64,000 nt of DNA. Source: Methylococcus capsulatus str. Texas = ATCC 19069 (GTDB lineage: Bacteria; Pseudomonadota; Gammaproteobacteria; Methylococcales; Methylococcaceae). The position numbers and the translations under genes are program-made. Positions 28,328 to 37,560 of this stretch are shown here, piece by piece. A model generated the notes under the pieces. The model made no database searches and was not told the DNA's origin. It was given only the letters and a program-made list of their open reading frames with translations. The stretch covers positions 1-64,000 of the forward strand of contig NZ_AUKJ01000005.1 of NCBI RefSeq assembly GCF_000424685.1, in the 5' to 3' direction. Every line of letters starts with the position of its first letter. The stretch's first letter is position 1.

Positions 28328-30241
28328 CTAGGATGCCGCTTCGCGGATCACCGCTTTGACGTCTTCCCCGCTCACGACTTCCTTTTCCCGGAGCAGGGCG
28401 GCGAGCCTGTCCAGTGTGACGCGGTGGTGGGTGAGGATTTCGCGCACGCGCTGCAAGCCTTCCTCGATCAGTTTCCGAACCTCGTTGTCGATCAGCCGTG
28501 CCGTTTCCTCGCTGAAGTTGCGTTCCTCGGCGCCTTCGACGCTGAGGTAGGCGAGCTGCTGACGCCGGCCGTAGGTGAGGGGACCGAGCACCTTGCTCAT
28601 TCCGAGGCTGCAAACCATGGTGCGGGCGATCTCGGAAGCCTTTTCCAGGTCGTTCTGGGCGCCGCTGGAGGATTCGCCGAACACCAGCTCCTCCGCAGTG
28701 CGGCCGCCCAGGAGGATGGCGATCTGATCCTTCAGTTCCTGCTCGGTCGACAAAAATTTCTCTTCCACCGGAAGCTGCAGGGTGAATCCCAGGGCAGCGG
28801 CGCCGCGGGGAATGATCGACACCTTGTGCACGGGTTGGCCGGTCGGCACGATTTCGGCGACCAGGGCGTGGCCGGATTCGTGGACGGCCACGCGGTGCTT
28901 CTCTGCATCGTTGAGCAGCCGGCTCTTCTTCTCCGGACCCGCCAGGATACGGTCGATGGCAGCCTCGAAGTCCGCCATGCCGATGGCGGCCTTGTTCGCG
29001 CGTACGGCGATGATGGCGGCCTCGTTGGCGGCGTTTGCCAGATCGGCGCCGACGAAGCCGGGTGTGCGCTGGGCGACCACACGTAGATCGACATCCGCTG
29101 CCAGTTTCATCTTCCGGGTATGCAGTTTGAGGATCGAAACCCGGTCCTCCAGCCCCGGCTTGTCCACAACGATCTGGCGGTCGAAGCGACCGGAGCGGAG
29201 CAGAGCCTTGTCCAGGATTTCCGGACGGTTGGTGGCGGCCATCACGGCGACGCCGACCGAGGGGTCGAAGCCGTCCATCTCGGTCAGCAGCTGGTTGAGG
29301 GTCTGCTCGCGCTCGTCGTGGCCACCCATCACCACCGGACCGCCGCGGGATCGGCCGATGGCATCCAGCTCGTCGATGAAGATGATGCACGGGGCATTCT
29401 GACGGGCCTGTTCGAACAAGTCGCGGACGCGTGCGGCACCGACCCCCACGAACAGTTCGATGAACTCCGAGCCGCTGATGTTGAAGAACGGGACCCCGGC
29501 TTCGCCGGCGACGGCGCGGGCCAGGAGAGTCTTGCCGGTGCCGGGTGGGCCGACCAGCAGCACGCCCTTGGGCATGCGTCCGCCCAGGCTCTGGATGCGG
29601 GTGGGGTTCTGCAGGAACTCGATGGTTTCCCGCAGCTCCTGCTTGGCTTCGTCGGCGCCGGCCACGTCGCCGAACGTGACTTTGGCGGCGGTGTCGGCCT
29701 GGATCCGGGTCTTCTTGCCGATGCTCAGGAATCCCCTCCCCCCGGTCATGCGCCGCGCCATCCAGGTCCAGAACAGGGTGAGCAGAACGATGGGGACGAT
29801 CCAGTTGAAGATCAGGCTGCTGAACCAGTTACTGCCATAGCGGACCGTGTATTTCACGCCCTTTTTTTCCAGTTCCGCGGCGAGTTCGTGGTTCCACAGT
29901 GGCACAGTGATGAAGGGCCGGGTCGATTCACCCTCGGCTTCGGGCTTGAGGGTGCCCGAAATGGTCTGCTCGGTGACCACGGCCTGTTCCACTCTGCCTT
30001 CGGCCACCGCTTTCAGGAATTCGCTGTAGGGAATTTCCTCGTTGCGCAGAGTCTGATACCCGTTCAGCAGGTACAGGGTGGACAGCACCAGCAACAGATA
30101 CAGAATCAGGTTGTTGCGGCGGCGGGTGCCCTCGGGACCTTCGGCCGAGAGGCCGGCCTCGCTTTTCGCCCGCTGCCAGAGATCGTTCAAAGTATCGAAC
30201 AGCTTGCGGGGAGGGGAGGAATGCTGGGAGTGTTTGGCCAT
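28328..30241 (-). CDS. ftsH: ATP-dependent zinc metalloprotease FtsH
   Basis: FtsH is a hexameric inner-membrane AAA protease that degrades damaged membrane proteins and selected regulators. In 637 residues it has an N-terminal transmembrane helix (about 44-62), a periplasmic domain and a second helix (about 143-161). Walker A GPPGTGKT is at 231-238, Walker [12 protein letters not shown] near 287-297, the SRH region [15 protein letters not shown], and the zinc site HESGH at 454-458. The N terminus before the first helix is longer than in E. coli FtsH, and it may be a second paralogue rather than the main copy. Confidence 0.95.
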   Translation of the reverse strand: MAKHSQHSSPPRKLFDTLNDLWQRAKSEAGLSAEGPEGTRRRNNLILYLLLVLSTLYLLNGYQTLRNEEIPYSEFLKAVAEGRVEQAVVTEQTISGTLKPEAEGESTRPFITVPLWNHELAAELEKKGVKYTVRYGSNWFSSLIFNWIVPIVLLTLFWTWMARRMTGGRGFLSIGKKTRIQADTAAKVTFGDVAGADEAKQELRETIEFLQNPTRIQSLGGRMPKGVLLVGPPGTGKTLLARAVAGEAGVPFFNISGSEFIELFVGVGAARVRDLFEQARQNAPCIIFIDELDAIGRSRGGPVVMGGHDEREQTLNQLLTEMDGFDPSVGVAVMAATNRPEILDKALLRSGRFDRQIVVDKPGLEDRVSILKLHTRKMKLAADVDLRVVAQRTPGFVGADLANAANEAAIIAVRANKAAIGMADFEAAIDRILAGPEKKSRLLNDAEKHRVAVHESGHALVAEIVPTGQPVHKVSIIPRGAAALGFTLQLPVEEKFLSTEQELKDQIAILLGGRTAEELVFGESSSGAQNDLEKASEIARTMVCSLGMSKVLGPLTYGRRQQLAYLSVEGAEERNFSEETARLIDNEVRKLIEEGLQRVREILTHHRVTLDRLAALLREKEVVSGEDVKAVIREAAS

Positions 30242-30392
30242 GGGGAGTCTCCGGTTAAGGCTGCATGACGGCCGGGACGGTGAGTTCCGGTGGGGAAATT
30301 CTAGTGCTTGTATGATCGGATTGCTGCCAGGGACGATCGCCCCCAGCTACGCCGGTTTTCCGCCATGGCCATTTTGGGTAGGGTCTCTCGCA

Positions 30393-31244
30393 TCAGCCGC
30401 CGGGCACCAGCAGCGGATTGAAACCCAGCCGCCGGTAACCCTCCTCGGCCATGAGCAGGTCCACAGCCAGGCTGGCGATGTCGTCGGCGAAGGGATCGAC
30501 GGCGGCGTCCTTGTCGCGATCCATGATCTTCACGTAGGTCATGCAGTCGCCGCAGCCTTCCGCCTTCACGGCATCGCTCCCGCCCTCGATCGCGAAGTAG
30601 GCCACTTCCTTGCTGGAGCCGCAGTGGGTGCACTGGATGCGCAGCCGGTGCCATTCGCACCCGCACAGGCCGCAGACCAGGTAGCGCAGGCCGTGGACCG
30701 CCCCACCCGTCTGCCGGACGGAGGCGACCGGCAGGGAGCCGCAAACCGGGCAGGTGGCGTCGTTTCGCGTCGGGCCGAGTCCTTCTTTCTCCAGGCGGGA
30801 AGCGAACGAAGTCATGTGGATCTGCAGGGCCGCGGCTACGAGGGGCGTGATCCCGGCATCGGTGCGGTCGAAATCGCCGGCCAGGACGCCGTTTCCCCAG
30901 ATTGCCAGCTCCTGGTCCGTCGCCTGCCGGATCCGGTTCAGCAAGGAGGCGAGCCCAGGCTCCCCCGGAGTCAGCCGGTCGGCGATCGACCGCAGCGTGG
31001 CGCGCCATGCCGGATTTTCCGGCAGCCCGGCCATGTCCAGCGGCAGCGCGGCGGCGGCATCGTTCCAGAGGCCGGCCTGAATCTCGGCCAGGTCGGCCAT
31101 GAGGTTCAGGTAGCCGGCCAGCGAGGACCGGGACCGGGCCAGATCGCGGAAGCGGGCTGCGCGATGGCGGAACGGGCCGTCGGTGGATGGGACGAGGACG
31201 GCGGGGATTTCGGCGTCGCTGCCGGTGAAACGGTTGCTTTCCAT
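30393..31244 (-). CDS. fdhE: Formate dehydrogenase accessory protein FdhE
   Basis: FdhE is a rubredoxin-like protein needed for formate dehydrogenase assembly. The 283-residue product carries the paired cysteine motifs CPVCGSLPVAS, CGLCGCEW, CTHCGSSK and CGDC in its C-terminal half. ATG 31244 (MESNRFTGSDAEIP) is used, although GTG 31274 is also possible and neither has a clear Shine-Dalgarno. No formate dehydrogenase structural genes are in this window, so it acts at a distance. Confidence 0.9.
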   Translation of the reverse strand: MESNRFTGSDAEIPAVLVPSTDGPFRHRAARFRDLARSRSSLAGYLNLMADLAEIQAGLWNDAAAALPLDMAGLPENPAWRATLRSIADRLTPGEPGLASLLNRIRQATDQELAIWGNGVLAGDFDRTDAGITPLVAAALQIHMTSFASRLEKEGLGPTRNDATCPVCGSLPVASVRQTGGAVHGLRYLVCGLCGCEWHRLRIQCTHCGSSKEVAYFAIEGGSDAVKAEGCGDCMTYVKIMDRDKDAAVDPFADDIASLAVDLLMAEEGYRRLGFNPLLVPGG

Positions 31245-31299
31245 GGAAGGAGGTATGCGTGCGATTCGAAACACCGTCAGATGATCGCAGGAAGCGCAG

Positions 31300-33720
31300 T
31301 CAATGTTTCTCCCCGCCCGTCTCTTCGCCGCTCTTCTGCAGGCTGCGCAGCACCGCGGCGAAGTCCTTGAGCCGTTCTTCCACCTTCCTGTTCAGCGAAC
31401 CTTCCGGAAACACGCCGGTTTCGTCACGGCGACCCACCGGGATGCCGGTGAGGAGTTCCAGCGCCTCGTCGACTTGAGACACCGCATAGACGTGGAATTT
31501 CCCTTCGGCCGCGGCCTGCACCACGTCCCGCCGCAGCATCAGATGCACGACGTTGGCCGCCGGGATGATCACGCCGTGGTCGCCGGTCAGGCCGCGCGCC
31601 GCGCAGACGTCGAAGAAGCCTTCGATCTTCTCGTTCACGCCGCCTATGGGCTGCACCCGGCCGTGCTGGTCGACCGAACCGGTGATGGCCAGACTCTGCC
31701 GGATCGGCACTTCGGCGATCGAGGACAGCACCGCGCACAGCTCGGCCAGCGAAGCGCTGTCGCCGTCCACGCCGCCGTAAGACTGCTCGAACACCAGGCT
31801 GGCGGCGACCGAGAAGCCCTGGGCGCCGGAATAGCGCGAAGCGAGGAAATTGCCGAGGATCAGCACGCCTTTGCTGTGCAGGGCGCCGCCGAGCTCGGTT
31901 TCTTTTTCGATGTCCAGGATGCGTCCGCTGCCGGGACGGGTGGTGGCGGTGATCCGCGAGGGCTGGCCGAAGGCGAAATCATTGAGCTGGAATACGGAGA
32001 GGCCGTTGATCTGGCCCGCTACCGCACCTTCGGTGTCAACGAAGATCAGCCCCCGCCGTATCGCTTCCTGGACCCGGTTGCGGAGGCGGTCGGAGCGGTA
32101 GATCCGGCGGTTGATGGCGTGTTCGACGTCGGCTGCGGTGATGAGGTTGCGTCCGTCGCTGCCTGCATAGAAATCGGCCTCCCTCATCAGGTCGGCCAGA
32201 CTGCGCAGATGCGCGCTCAGCTTCTCGCTGTCGCCGGTCCTCCGCGAGGCATGCTCGACGATGCGGGCCACCGCCTCCCGGTGCAACGGCCGCAGTTTCT
32301 CGCGGCGGGCCAGGGTGGCAACCATCCGCGCGTACAGTTCGATCGAATCCGCGTCGCGTGGCAGGACCTCTTCGAAGTCGGCGGCGATCTTGAAGAACTC
32401 GGGGAATTCCGGGTCATAGATGTCCAGCAGGAAATAGAGCATGCGCTCGCCGAACAGGATGACCTTGAGATCCAGCGGGATCGGCTCCGGTTCCAGGCTG
32501 GTGGTACTGATGAGGCTGAGGCTGCGTTCCAGCGCTTCGATGCGGATCTCGCCGGCATGCAGGGCGCGCTTCAGCGTCTCCCAGGCGAACGGCTGGCTCA
32601 GGAGTTTGCGCGCATCGAGCAGCAGGTAGCCACCGTTGGCTTTGTGCAGGGCGCCCGGCCGGATCATGGTGAAATCGGTCACCAGCGCTCCCATGTGGGC
32701 CTGGTGCTCGATCCGTCCGATCAGGTTGCCATGGGTGGGCAGATCTTCCTGCACCACCGGTGCGGCGGTGAGTTCGCTGTGATCGACCACCAGGTTGATC
32801 CGGTAGCGCTGTGCCGGCGCTTTCTGCGGCCCTTCGAACAGGCTGATGACGCCTTCGGCCTTGGGGAGAAACGACTCTGTGTGTTCGATGATGTCGGCCT
32901 GGGCCAGGTTCAGGTACTCGATCACGCCGGGCAGGCTGGCATAGCGTGCTTTGAGGTCGGCGAACTGATGGGACACCGTGAATTCGGCGATTTCGCGGTT
33001 GAGCGCCTTGAGTTTGCCGCGCGCCTCTTTGCGCCAGGCCGGAAACTGGCGGAGGATCTTCTGCAGTTGCTGCTGCAGGTCGGCGACGGTGGTTTCGATG
33101 GCCTGGCGTTCCTGGTCCGACAGGTTCTGGAACTGGTCCGGGCTGATGATCTCGTCCTGGTCCCGCTGCATCGGAGCGAAGGCAAAGCCGGTCGGGGTCT
33201 CGATCAGTGCGATGCGGCTCCGCAATGCCTCCGCCCGTAGCCGGTTGACCGCCTCGGCTTCGCGCTCGCGCGCCTGCTGTTCGATCTTTTCGGCGCGGCT
33301 GCGGTATTCCTCGCCTTCGAAGGCTGCCGGGAGGGCGGAAACCAGATCCTCGACCACCACTTCCATGTCGTGCGCCAAGTGCCGTCCCCAGCCGGCCGGC
33401 AGGCGCAATGCCTTGGGCTGGGCGGGGTTGGCGAAGTTGTTGACGTAGCACCAGTCGCTCGGCGGTGGCTGGGTGGCGGCGATGCGTTCTGCGAGTTCGC
33501 GCGCCGCGGTCAGTTTGCCGCTGCCGGGCGGCCCCAGCACGAACACGTTGAACCCTTTCTGAGCGACTTTGAGGCCCAGTTGGATGGCTTCCAGGGCGCG
33601 GGGCTGGCCGATGATGATGTCGGTATCCGCCAGTTCGGCGGTGGTTTCGAACCAGAAGCTGGCGGGATCGCAGGGGGTAAGGAGACGGTCGGGGGGGAGC
33701 GCAGCGGGATGGCCGTTCAT
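31300..33720 (-). CDS. Lon-related ATP-dependent protease (LonB/LonC-like AAA protease)
   Basis: The 806-residue protein has an N-terminal AAA module with Walker A LGPPGSGKLTAARELAE and a long coiled-coil insertion (about 170-260, rich in REREAEAVNRLRAEALRS). A second ATPase part (GALHKANGGYLLLDARKLL) follows. A Lon-type protease domain closes it, with catalytic Ser in GGVDGDSASLAELCAVLSS and Lys in GGVNEKIEGFFD. This is the soluble Lon-related family seen beside classical Lon. ATG 33720 (MNGHPAALPPDRLL) starts the conserved part. It is divergent from rdgC. Confidence 0.9.
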   Translation of the reverse strand: MNGHPAALPPDRLLTPCDPASFWFETTAELADTDIIIGQPRALEAIQLGLKVAQKGFNVFVLGPPGSGKLTAARELAERIAATQPPPSDWCYVNNFANPAQPKALRLPAGWGRHLAHDMEVVVEDLVSALPAAFEGEEYRSRAEKIEQQAREREAEAVNRLRAEALRSRIALIETPTGFAFAPMQRDQDEIISPDQFQNLSDQERQAIETTVADLQQQLQKILRQFPAWRKEARGKLKALNREIAEFTVSHQFADLKARYASLPGVIEYLNLAQADIIEHTESFLPKAEGVISLFEGPQKAPAQRYRINLVVDHSELTAAPVVQEDLPTHGNLIGRIEHQAHMGALVTDFTMIRPGALHKANGGYLLLDARKLLSQPFAWETLKRALHAGEIRIEALERSLSLISTTSLEPEPIPLDLKVILFGERMLYFLLDIYDPEFPEFFKIAADFEEVLPRDADSIELYARMVATLARREKLRPLHREAVARIVEHASRRTGDSEKLSAHLRSLADLMREADFYAGSDGRNLITAADVEHAINRRIYRSDRLRNRVQEAIRRGLIFVDTEGAVAGQINGLSVFQLNDFAFGQPSRITATTRPGSGRILDIEKETELGGALHSKGVLILGNFLASRYSGAQGFSVAASLVFEQSYGGVDGDSASLAELCAVLSSIAEVPIRQSLAITGSVDQHGRVQPIGGVNEKIEGFFDVCAARGLTGDHGVIIPAANVVHLMLRRDVVQAAAEGKFHVYAVSQVDEALELLTGIPVGRRDETGVFPEGSLNRKVEERLKDFAAVLRSLQKSGEETGGEKH

Positions 33721-33851
33721 GATTCCTTGTTGTCGACGAACTGCGGGAGGGCTCATGATCCGCCAAACCGGCGGCTGCTGCAATCGGGCCCATCGTCCGT
33801 GACAGCCGGTCCGATTGCGCCGATAATCCCGCACTTTTTGAACGATTGGCC

Positions 33852-34784
33852 ATGTGGTTCAAGAACCTCGTCCTCTACCGATTCACCGAAGCCTGCACCC
33901 TCACCGCTGAACGACTCGAACACGCCCTCGTGGCCCGCCGCTTCGCACCCTGCGGCAGCATGGAGCTGGCCGCCGCCGGCTGGCATCCGCCACTGCGCCG
34001 TGACGATCTGCCGTTGGTGCATGCTGCCAACGGCTACCTGATGGTCTCTCTGCTCAAAGAAGAAAAAATACTTCCGGCCTCGGTGGTGAACGAAGCGCTG
34101 GAGGAGCGGGCCGAGGAGATCGAAGCACGACGCGGGACGCCGGTCGGGCGCAAGGAGCGCCGCGATCTGCGCGACGAGGTGTTTAACAGCCTGTTGCCGC
34201 GCGCGTTCAGCCATACGCGCCGGACCTATGCCTATGTCGATCCGCGCGGCGGATGGCTGGTGGTGGACAGCGCCAGCGTCAAGAAGGCGGAGGAACTGGT
34301 CAGCCTGCTGCGGCAGACCCTCGGTTCCCTGCCGGTGGCGCCGGTCGCGACGCAAGACCGTCCGCCGGCGGTGATGACCACCTGGCTGCTGGAGCAGGAT
34401 CTGCCGCCGGACCTCGTCATCGAAGACGAGTGCGAGCTGCGCTCGCCGGAGGAAGAGGGTGGCATCGTCCGCTGTCGCCGCCAGGACCTGTCGGCGCCGG
34501 AAATCCGCAACCACATCGATGCGGGCAAGGAAGTCGTGCGGCTGGCGGTGAGCTGGAACGACCGACTGAGCTTTACCCTGGACGATGCGCTGGGAATCAA
34601 GAAGCTGCGTTTCCTGGATGTGATCCAGGAACAGGCGGCGGAAATCGACGCGGCCGACGAAGTGGAGCGTTTCGATGCGGACTTTGCCATCATGACGCTG
34701 GAACTGTCACAATTTCTGGCACGGCTCGTCGAACTCTTCGGCGGTGAGGCCGTCCAACGATCCGTGATGGCGGACAATAAATAA
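33852..34784 (+). CDS. rdgC: Recombination-associated protein RdgC
   Basis: RdgC is a ring-forming DNA-binding protein that modulates RecA. The 310-residue product begins MWFKNLVLYRFTEACTL and contains PASVVNEALEERAEEIEARRG, DLRDEVFNSLLPRAFSH and DLPPDLVIEDECELRSP, all characteristic of the family. ATG 33852 gives the normal start; TTG 33846 adds two residues. It is separated from the downstream L,D-transpeptidase gene by only 14 bases. Confidence 0.93.
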   Translation: MWFKNLVLYRFTEACTLTAERLEHALVARRFAPCGSMELAAAGWHPPLRRDDLPLVHAANGYLMVSLLKEEKILPASVVNEALEERAEEIEARRGTPVGRKERRDLRDEVFNSLLPRAFSHTRRTYAYVDPRGGWLVVDSASVKKAEELVSLLRQTLGSLPVAPVATQDRPPAVMTTWLLEQDLPPDLVIEDECELRSPEEEGGIVRCRRQDLSAPEIRNHIDAGKEVVRLAVSWNDRLSFTLDDALGIKKLRFLDVIQEQAAEIDAADEVERFDADFAIMTLELSQFLARLVELFGGEAVQRSVMADNK

Positions 34785-34798
34785 AAGCGAGAGTGCGC

Positions 34799-35905
34799 AT
34801 GAGTGCGAATCGGATGACCCCGTCGGCGCAACGGTGCGCCGGGATTGCCCTGGGCGGACTGCTGTCTTCCGCGGTCTGCGCCGAGGTGTTGCCGCTGCCG
34901 GCCGACGGCTCGGACCTGGTCGGGCAGATCGAATACGTTCCGGCCAGGCAGGAAGACACCTTGATCGACATCGCCAGGGAATACAGCGTGGGCCAGGATG
35001 AAATCGTGATGGCCAATCCCAAGGTCGATCGCTGGCTGCCGGGCGCGGGGACCCGGGTCACGGTGCCGCGGCAGTTCATCCTGCCCGATGCGCCGCGCAA
35101 CGGTATCGTCGTCAACATCCCCGAGATGCGCTTGTATTTCTATCCCAGTGCCGGCAAGGGCGCCAAACCGACCAAGGTCGTGACCTATCCCATCAGCATC
35201 GGCCGGATGGACTGGCGGTCGCCACTGGGTCTGACCAAGGTGGTGGCCAAGGTCAAGGATCCCGTATGGCGCCCGCCGGCGTCGATCAAGGCCGAGCATG
35301 CCAAGAACGGCGAGATCCTGCCCGACGTCGTCCCGGCCGGCCCCAACAATCCCCTTGGCCAGTTCGCCATGCGCCTGGGCGTGCCCGGTTATCTCATCCA
35401 TGGGACCGATCAGGACAAGTCCTACGGCATCGGCATGCGAGTGACCCACGGCTGTATCCGCATGTACCCGGAAGACGTCGCCAAGCTGTTTCCCGAGGTT
35501 GCCGTCGGCACCCCGGTCAACCTCGTGAACCAGCCGGTCAAGCTGGGCTGGCAGGGTGAAACGCTCTACATCGAAGTGAGTGAATCGCTGGACGAGGACC
35601 GCCTGAGCTCCGCCGACCTCATGGCCAAAGCGGTGAGCTTGATCCAAAAGGAAACCGCGACCCATCCCGTCGCCATCGACGAGGCGGCGTTGAGGAAGGC
35701 CGTCGAGGAACCCACCGGCATTCCCACCGTCATCAGCCTGTCCGGTGCCGCGCCGCTCGAGGCCGCAGCCCCGCATTCACCGGCGGGCGAGGTGGAACCG
35801 GGGGCGGGGGCGCGCGACGAAAGCCGGATCGAAGCCCCGACCATGGGTGGCCCCGCCGGCCCATACGGCGCCGAGGAACGTCCATCGACCGAAAGCCTTT
35901 TCTGA
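34799..35905 (+). CDS. L,D-transpeptidase (YkuD) with N-terminal LysM-like region
   Basis: These periplasmic enzymes form meso-DAP crosslinks or attach lipoproteins to peptidoglycan. The 368-residue product has a signal peptide (CAGIALGGLLSSAVCA), a LysM-like segment (VPARQEDTLIDIAREYSVG) and a YkuD domain with the active-site motif HGTDQDKSYGIGMRVTHGCI, Cys included. A Pro/Ala/Glu-rich tail of about 60 residues follows. ATG 34799 has AAGCGAGAG upstream; GTG 34793 is the alternative. A strong terminator follows. Confidence 0.91.
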   Translation: MSANRMTPSAQRCAGIALGGLLSSAVCAEVLPLPADGSDLVGQIEYVPARQEDTLIDIAREYSVGQDEIVMANPKVDRWLPGAGTRVTVPRQFILPDAPRNGIVVNIPEMRLYFYPSAGKGAKPTKVVTYPISIGRMDWRSPLGLTKVVAKVKDPVWRPPASIKAEHAKNGEILPDVVPAGPNNPLGQFAMRLGVPGYLIHGTDQDKSYGIGMRVTHGCIRMYPEDVAKLFPEVAVGTPVNLVNQPVKLGWQGETLYIEVSESLDEDRLSSADLMAKAVSLIQKETATHPVAIDEAALRKAVEEPTGIPTVISLSGAAPLEAAAPHSPAGEVEPGAGARDESRIEAPTMGGPAGPYGAEERPSTESLF

Positions 35906-35926
35906 ATGGTTTTCGTCCAGCGGATA

Positions 35927-35962
35927 CATGGAAAGGGCCGTCTTCCGACGGCCCTTTCCATG
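35927..35962. terminator. Strong bidirectional hairpin terminator
   Basis: A perfect 16-bp stem (35927-35942 with 35947-35962) closes a ttcc loop. The stem contains gaaagggccgtc / gacggccctttc. It serves the L,D-transpeptidase gene on one side and the convergent yggX on the other. Confidence 0.8.
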
Positions 35963-35981
35963 CCCGTCGCATCGAAAAAAG

Positions 35982-36254
35982 TCAGGACCTGGGCGGCACG
36001 TAGCCTTCGGGCGTGGTGGTACCCCCGCCGAACAGGAATTTCTCCCTCTCCTGTTCCAGAAACTTCCGGGCGCTGGCTTCGAACGGCGTCAGCCGGTGTT
36101 CGTTGATCAGCATGGTCTGCAGCTTGAGCCAGTCCTGCCAGGCTTCTTTGGACACGTGCTCGAAGATTCGCTGACCTTGGGGGCCGGGAAACGGTGGGGC
36201 ATCCAGCCCATCGGCTTCGATGCCGAGTTTCGCGCAAATGATTCGTCTCGCCAT
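35982..36254 (-). CDS. yggX: Iron-trafficking / oxidative damage protection protein YggX
   Basis: This 90-residue protein helps protect iron-sulfur clusters from oxidation. It begins [18 protein letters not shown] and contains [16 protein letters not shown]-like [19 protein letters not shown], then [12 protein letters not shown], the family pattern with the N-terminal Cys. It lies 15 bases downstream of mutY on the same strand, the conserved mutY-yggX pairing, so the two are co-transcribed. Confidence 0.95.
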   Translation of the reverse strand: MARRIICAKLGIEADGLDAPPFPGPQGQRIFEHVSKEAWQDWLKLQTMLINEHRLTPFEASARKFLEQEREKFLFGGGTTTPEGYVPPRS

Positions 36255-36269
36255 GGTGTTCTCCAGTGT

Positions 36270-37331
36270 TCAGATGAGTCGTTCGAGTTCATGCAGCAGT
36301 CGGCGGACCGGGGTCGGGACGCCGAACCCGATCGCGGCGCCTAGGGGGTGCCAAAGACCTTGCGCCGCTTCTTCGACGCCGGTGTGGCCCACACCGCAGT
36401 GAACGATGACTGGCGTAAAGTCCAGATGGAAATGGCTGAAAGTATGACGGCGCGGCGGCAGGGGCTCAAGCCGGTGGGCGTGAATGCCGTGTAGCGCACA
36501 CCAGGCATTCAGTTCCTCTAGACCGTCGAATTCCGGAAAGGCCCACAGGTTCGCCCAGATTCCGGCGGGCGGGCGTTTTTGCAGCCTCACCCGCCTGTCG
36601 GGATCGACCATCAGCAGCATGAGGGTCGATCGTACCGGCGTCGGAGCGGTCCGGCGGGGCGCCGGCAGTTCGGTTTGCCGGCCTTGCCGTCGCGCGACGC
36701 AGGTTCCGGCCAGGGGGCAGTCGGCGCAGGCCGGTCTGCTGCGCGTGCACACCGTCGCGCCCAGGTCCATCATCGCCTGGTTGTAATCTGCGCACCGTGT
36801 CGAAGGCGTCAGTTCCTCACTCAGTCGCCACAGATCCTTTTCCACTTTGGATGCCCCCGGCCAGCCTTCGACGCCATGGCAGCGCGCCAGCACCCGGCGG
36901 ACGTTCCCGTCGAGGATCGCCGCCCGGCGGTCGAATCCCAGACTCGAGATCGCGCCGGCCGTGGAACGGCCGATACCGGGCAGGGTTGTCAGCACCGCGG
37001 GATCGGCGGGCAGTTCGCCGGCATGACGCTCGGTGACGATGCGGGCGGTGCGGTGGAGATTGCGGGCGCGGCTGTAATAGCCCAGGCCGGACCACAGCGC
37101 CAGGACCTCCTCGAGGTCTGCTTCGGCCAGAACCGCAAGACGGGGGAAGTGCCGCATGAACCGCTCGAAATATCCGATGACGGTGGCGACCTGGGTCTGC
37201 TGCAGCATGACCTCGGATATCCATACCCGATAGGGCGTGCGGGGACGCTGCCAGGGCAGGTCGTGGCGTCCCTCGAGATCGAACCAGTCGAGTACGGCTT
37301 GCTGGAAGGCGGAGAACGGCGGGGAAGCCAC
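36270..37331 (-). CDS. mutY: A/G-specific adenine DNA glycosylase MutY
   Basis: MutY removes adenine mispaired with 8-oxoguanine. The 353-residue product has the catalytic Glu in SEVMLQQTQVATVIGYF, the helix-hairpin-helix LPGIGRSTAGAISSLGFD with the catalytic Asp, and the iron-sulfur motif CTRSRPACADCPLAGTC (C-x6-C-x2-C-x5-C). A C-terminal NUDIX-like domain (LQKRPPAGIWANLWAFPEF) follows. It is divergent from lptM by about 90 bases and upstream of yggX. Confidence 0.96.
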   Translation of the reverse strand: MASPPFSAFQQAVLDWFDLEGRHDLPWQRPRTPYRVWISEVMLQQTQVATVIGYFERFMRHFPRLAVLAEADLEEVLALWSGLGYYSRARNLHRTARIVTERHAGELPADPAVLTTLPGIGRSTAGAISSLGFDRRAAILDGNVRRVLARCHGVEGWPGASKVEKDLWRLSEELTPSTRCADYNQAMMDLGATVCTRSRPACADCPLAGTCVARRQGRQTELPAPRRTAPTPVRSTLMLLMVDPDRRVRLQKRPPAGIWANLWAFPEFDGLEELNAWCALHGIHAHRLEPLPPRRHTFSHFHLDFTPVIVHCGVGHTGVEEAAQGLWHPLGAAIGFGVPTPVRRLLHELERLI

Positions 37332-37424
37332 GAATCGTTACAGGGGGCGGTGTTTGCATTAGAATGCCGGCCTTGCATGAGGTCTTTCAACCCCATTTCC
37401 CCCATTTCCGCAGGACCACCCGGT

Positions 37425-37553
37425 ATGAGCAAGAATCATCCCGCCCTCTGGCTGACCGTGGCGCTGACTTTGCTGTCGAGCGCCTGCGGGCAGAAAGGTC
37501 CGCTGTATCTCCCAGACCGCGAGCCGGCGCGGACCGAAAAGCAGAAATCCTGA
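37425..37553 (+). CDS. lptM: LPS transport-associated small lipoprotein LptM (YifL)
   Basis: This 42-residue lipoprotein has a signal peptide with lipobox LSSAC and the family sequence CGQKGPLYLPD directly after the lipidated Cys. LptM assists maturation of the LptDE outer-membrane translocon. Its place 7 bases upstream of lysA matches the gammaproteobacterial gene order. No strong Shine-Dalgarno is obvious before ATG 37425 (accacccggt). Confidence 0.92.
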   Translation: MSKNHPALWLTVALTLLSSACGQKGPLYLPDREPARTEKQKS

Positions 37554-37560
37554 AGGTTCC

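Noticed and set aside
31303-33240. 645-codon plus-strand frame opposite the Lon-like gene
   Set aside because: Antisense shadow; the minus strand carries the AAA and Lon motifs.
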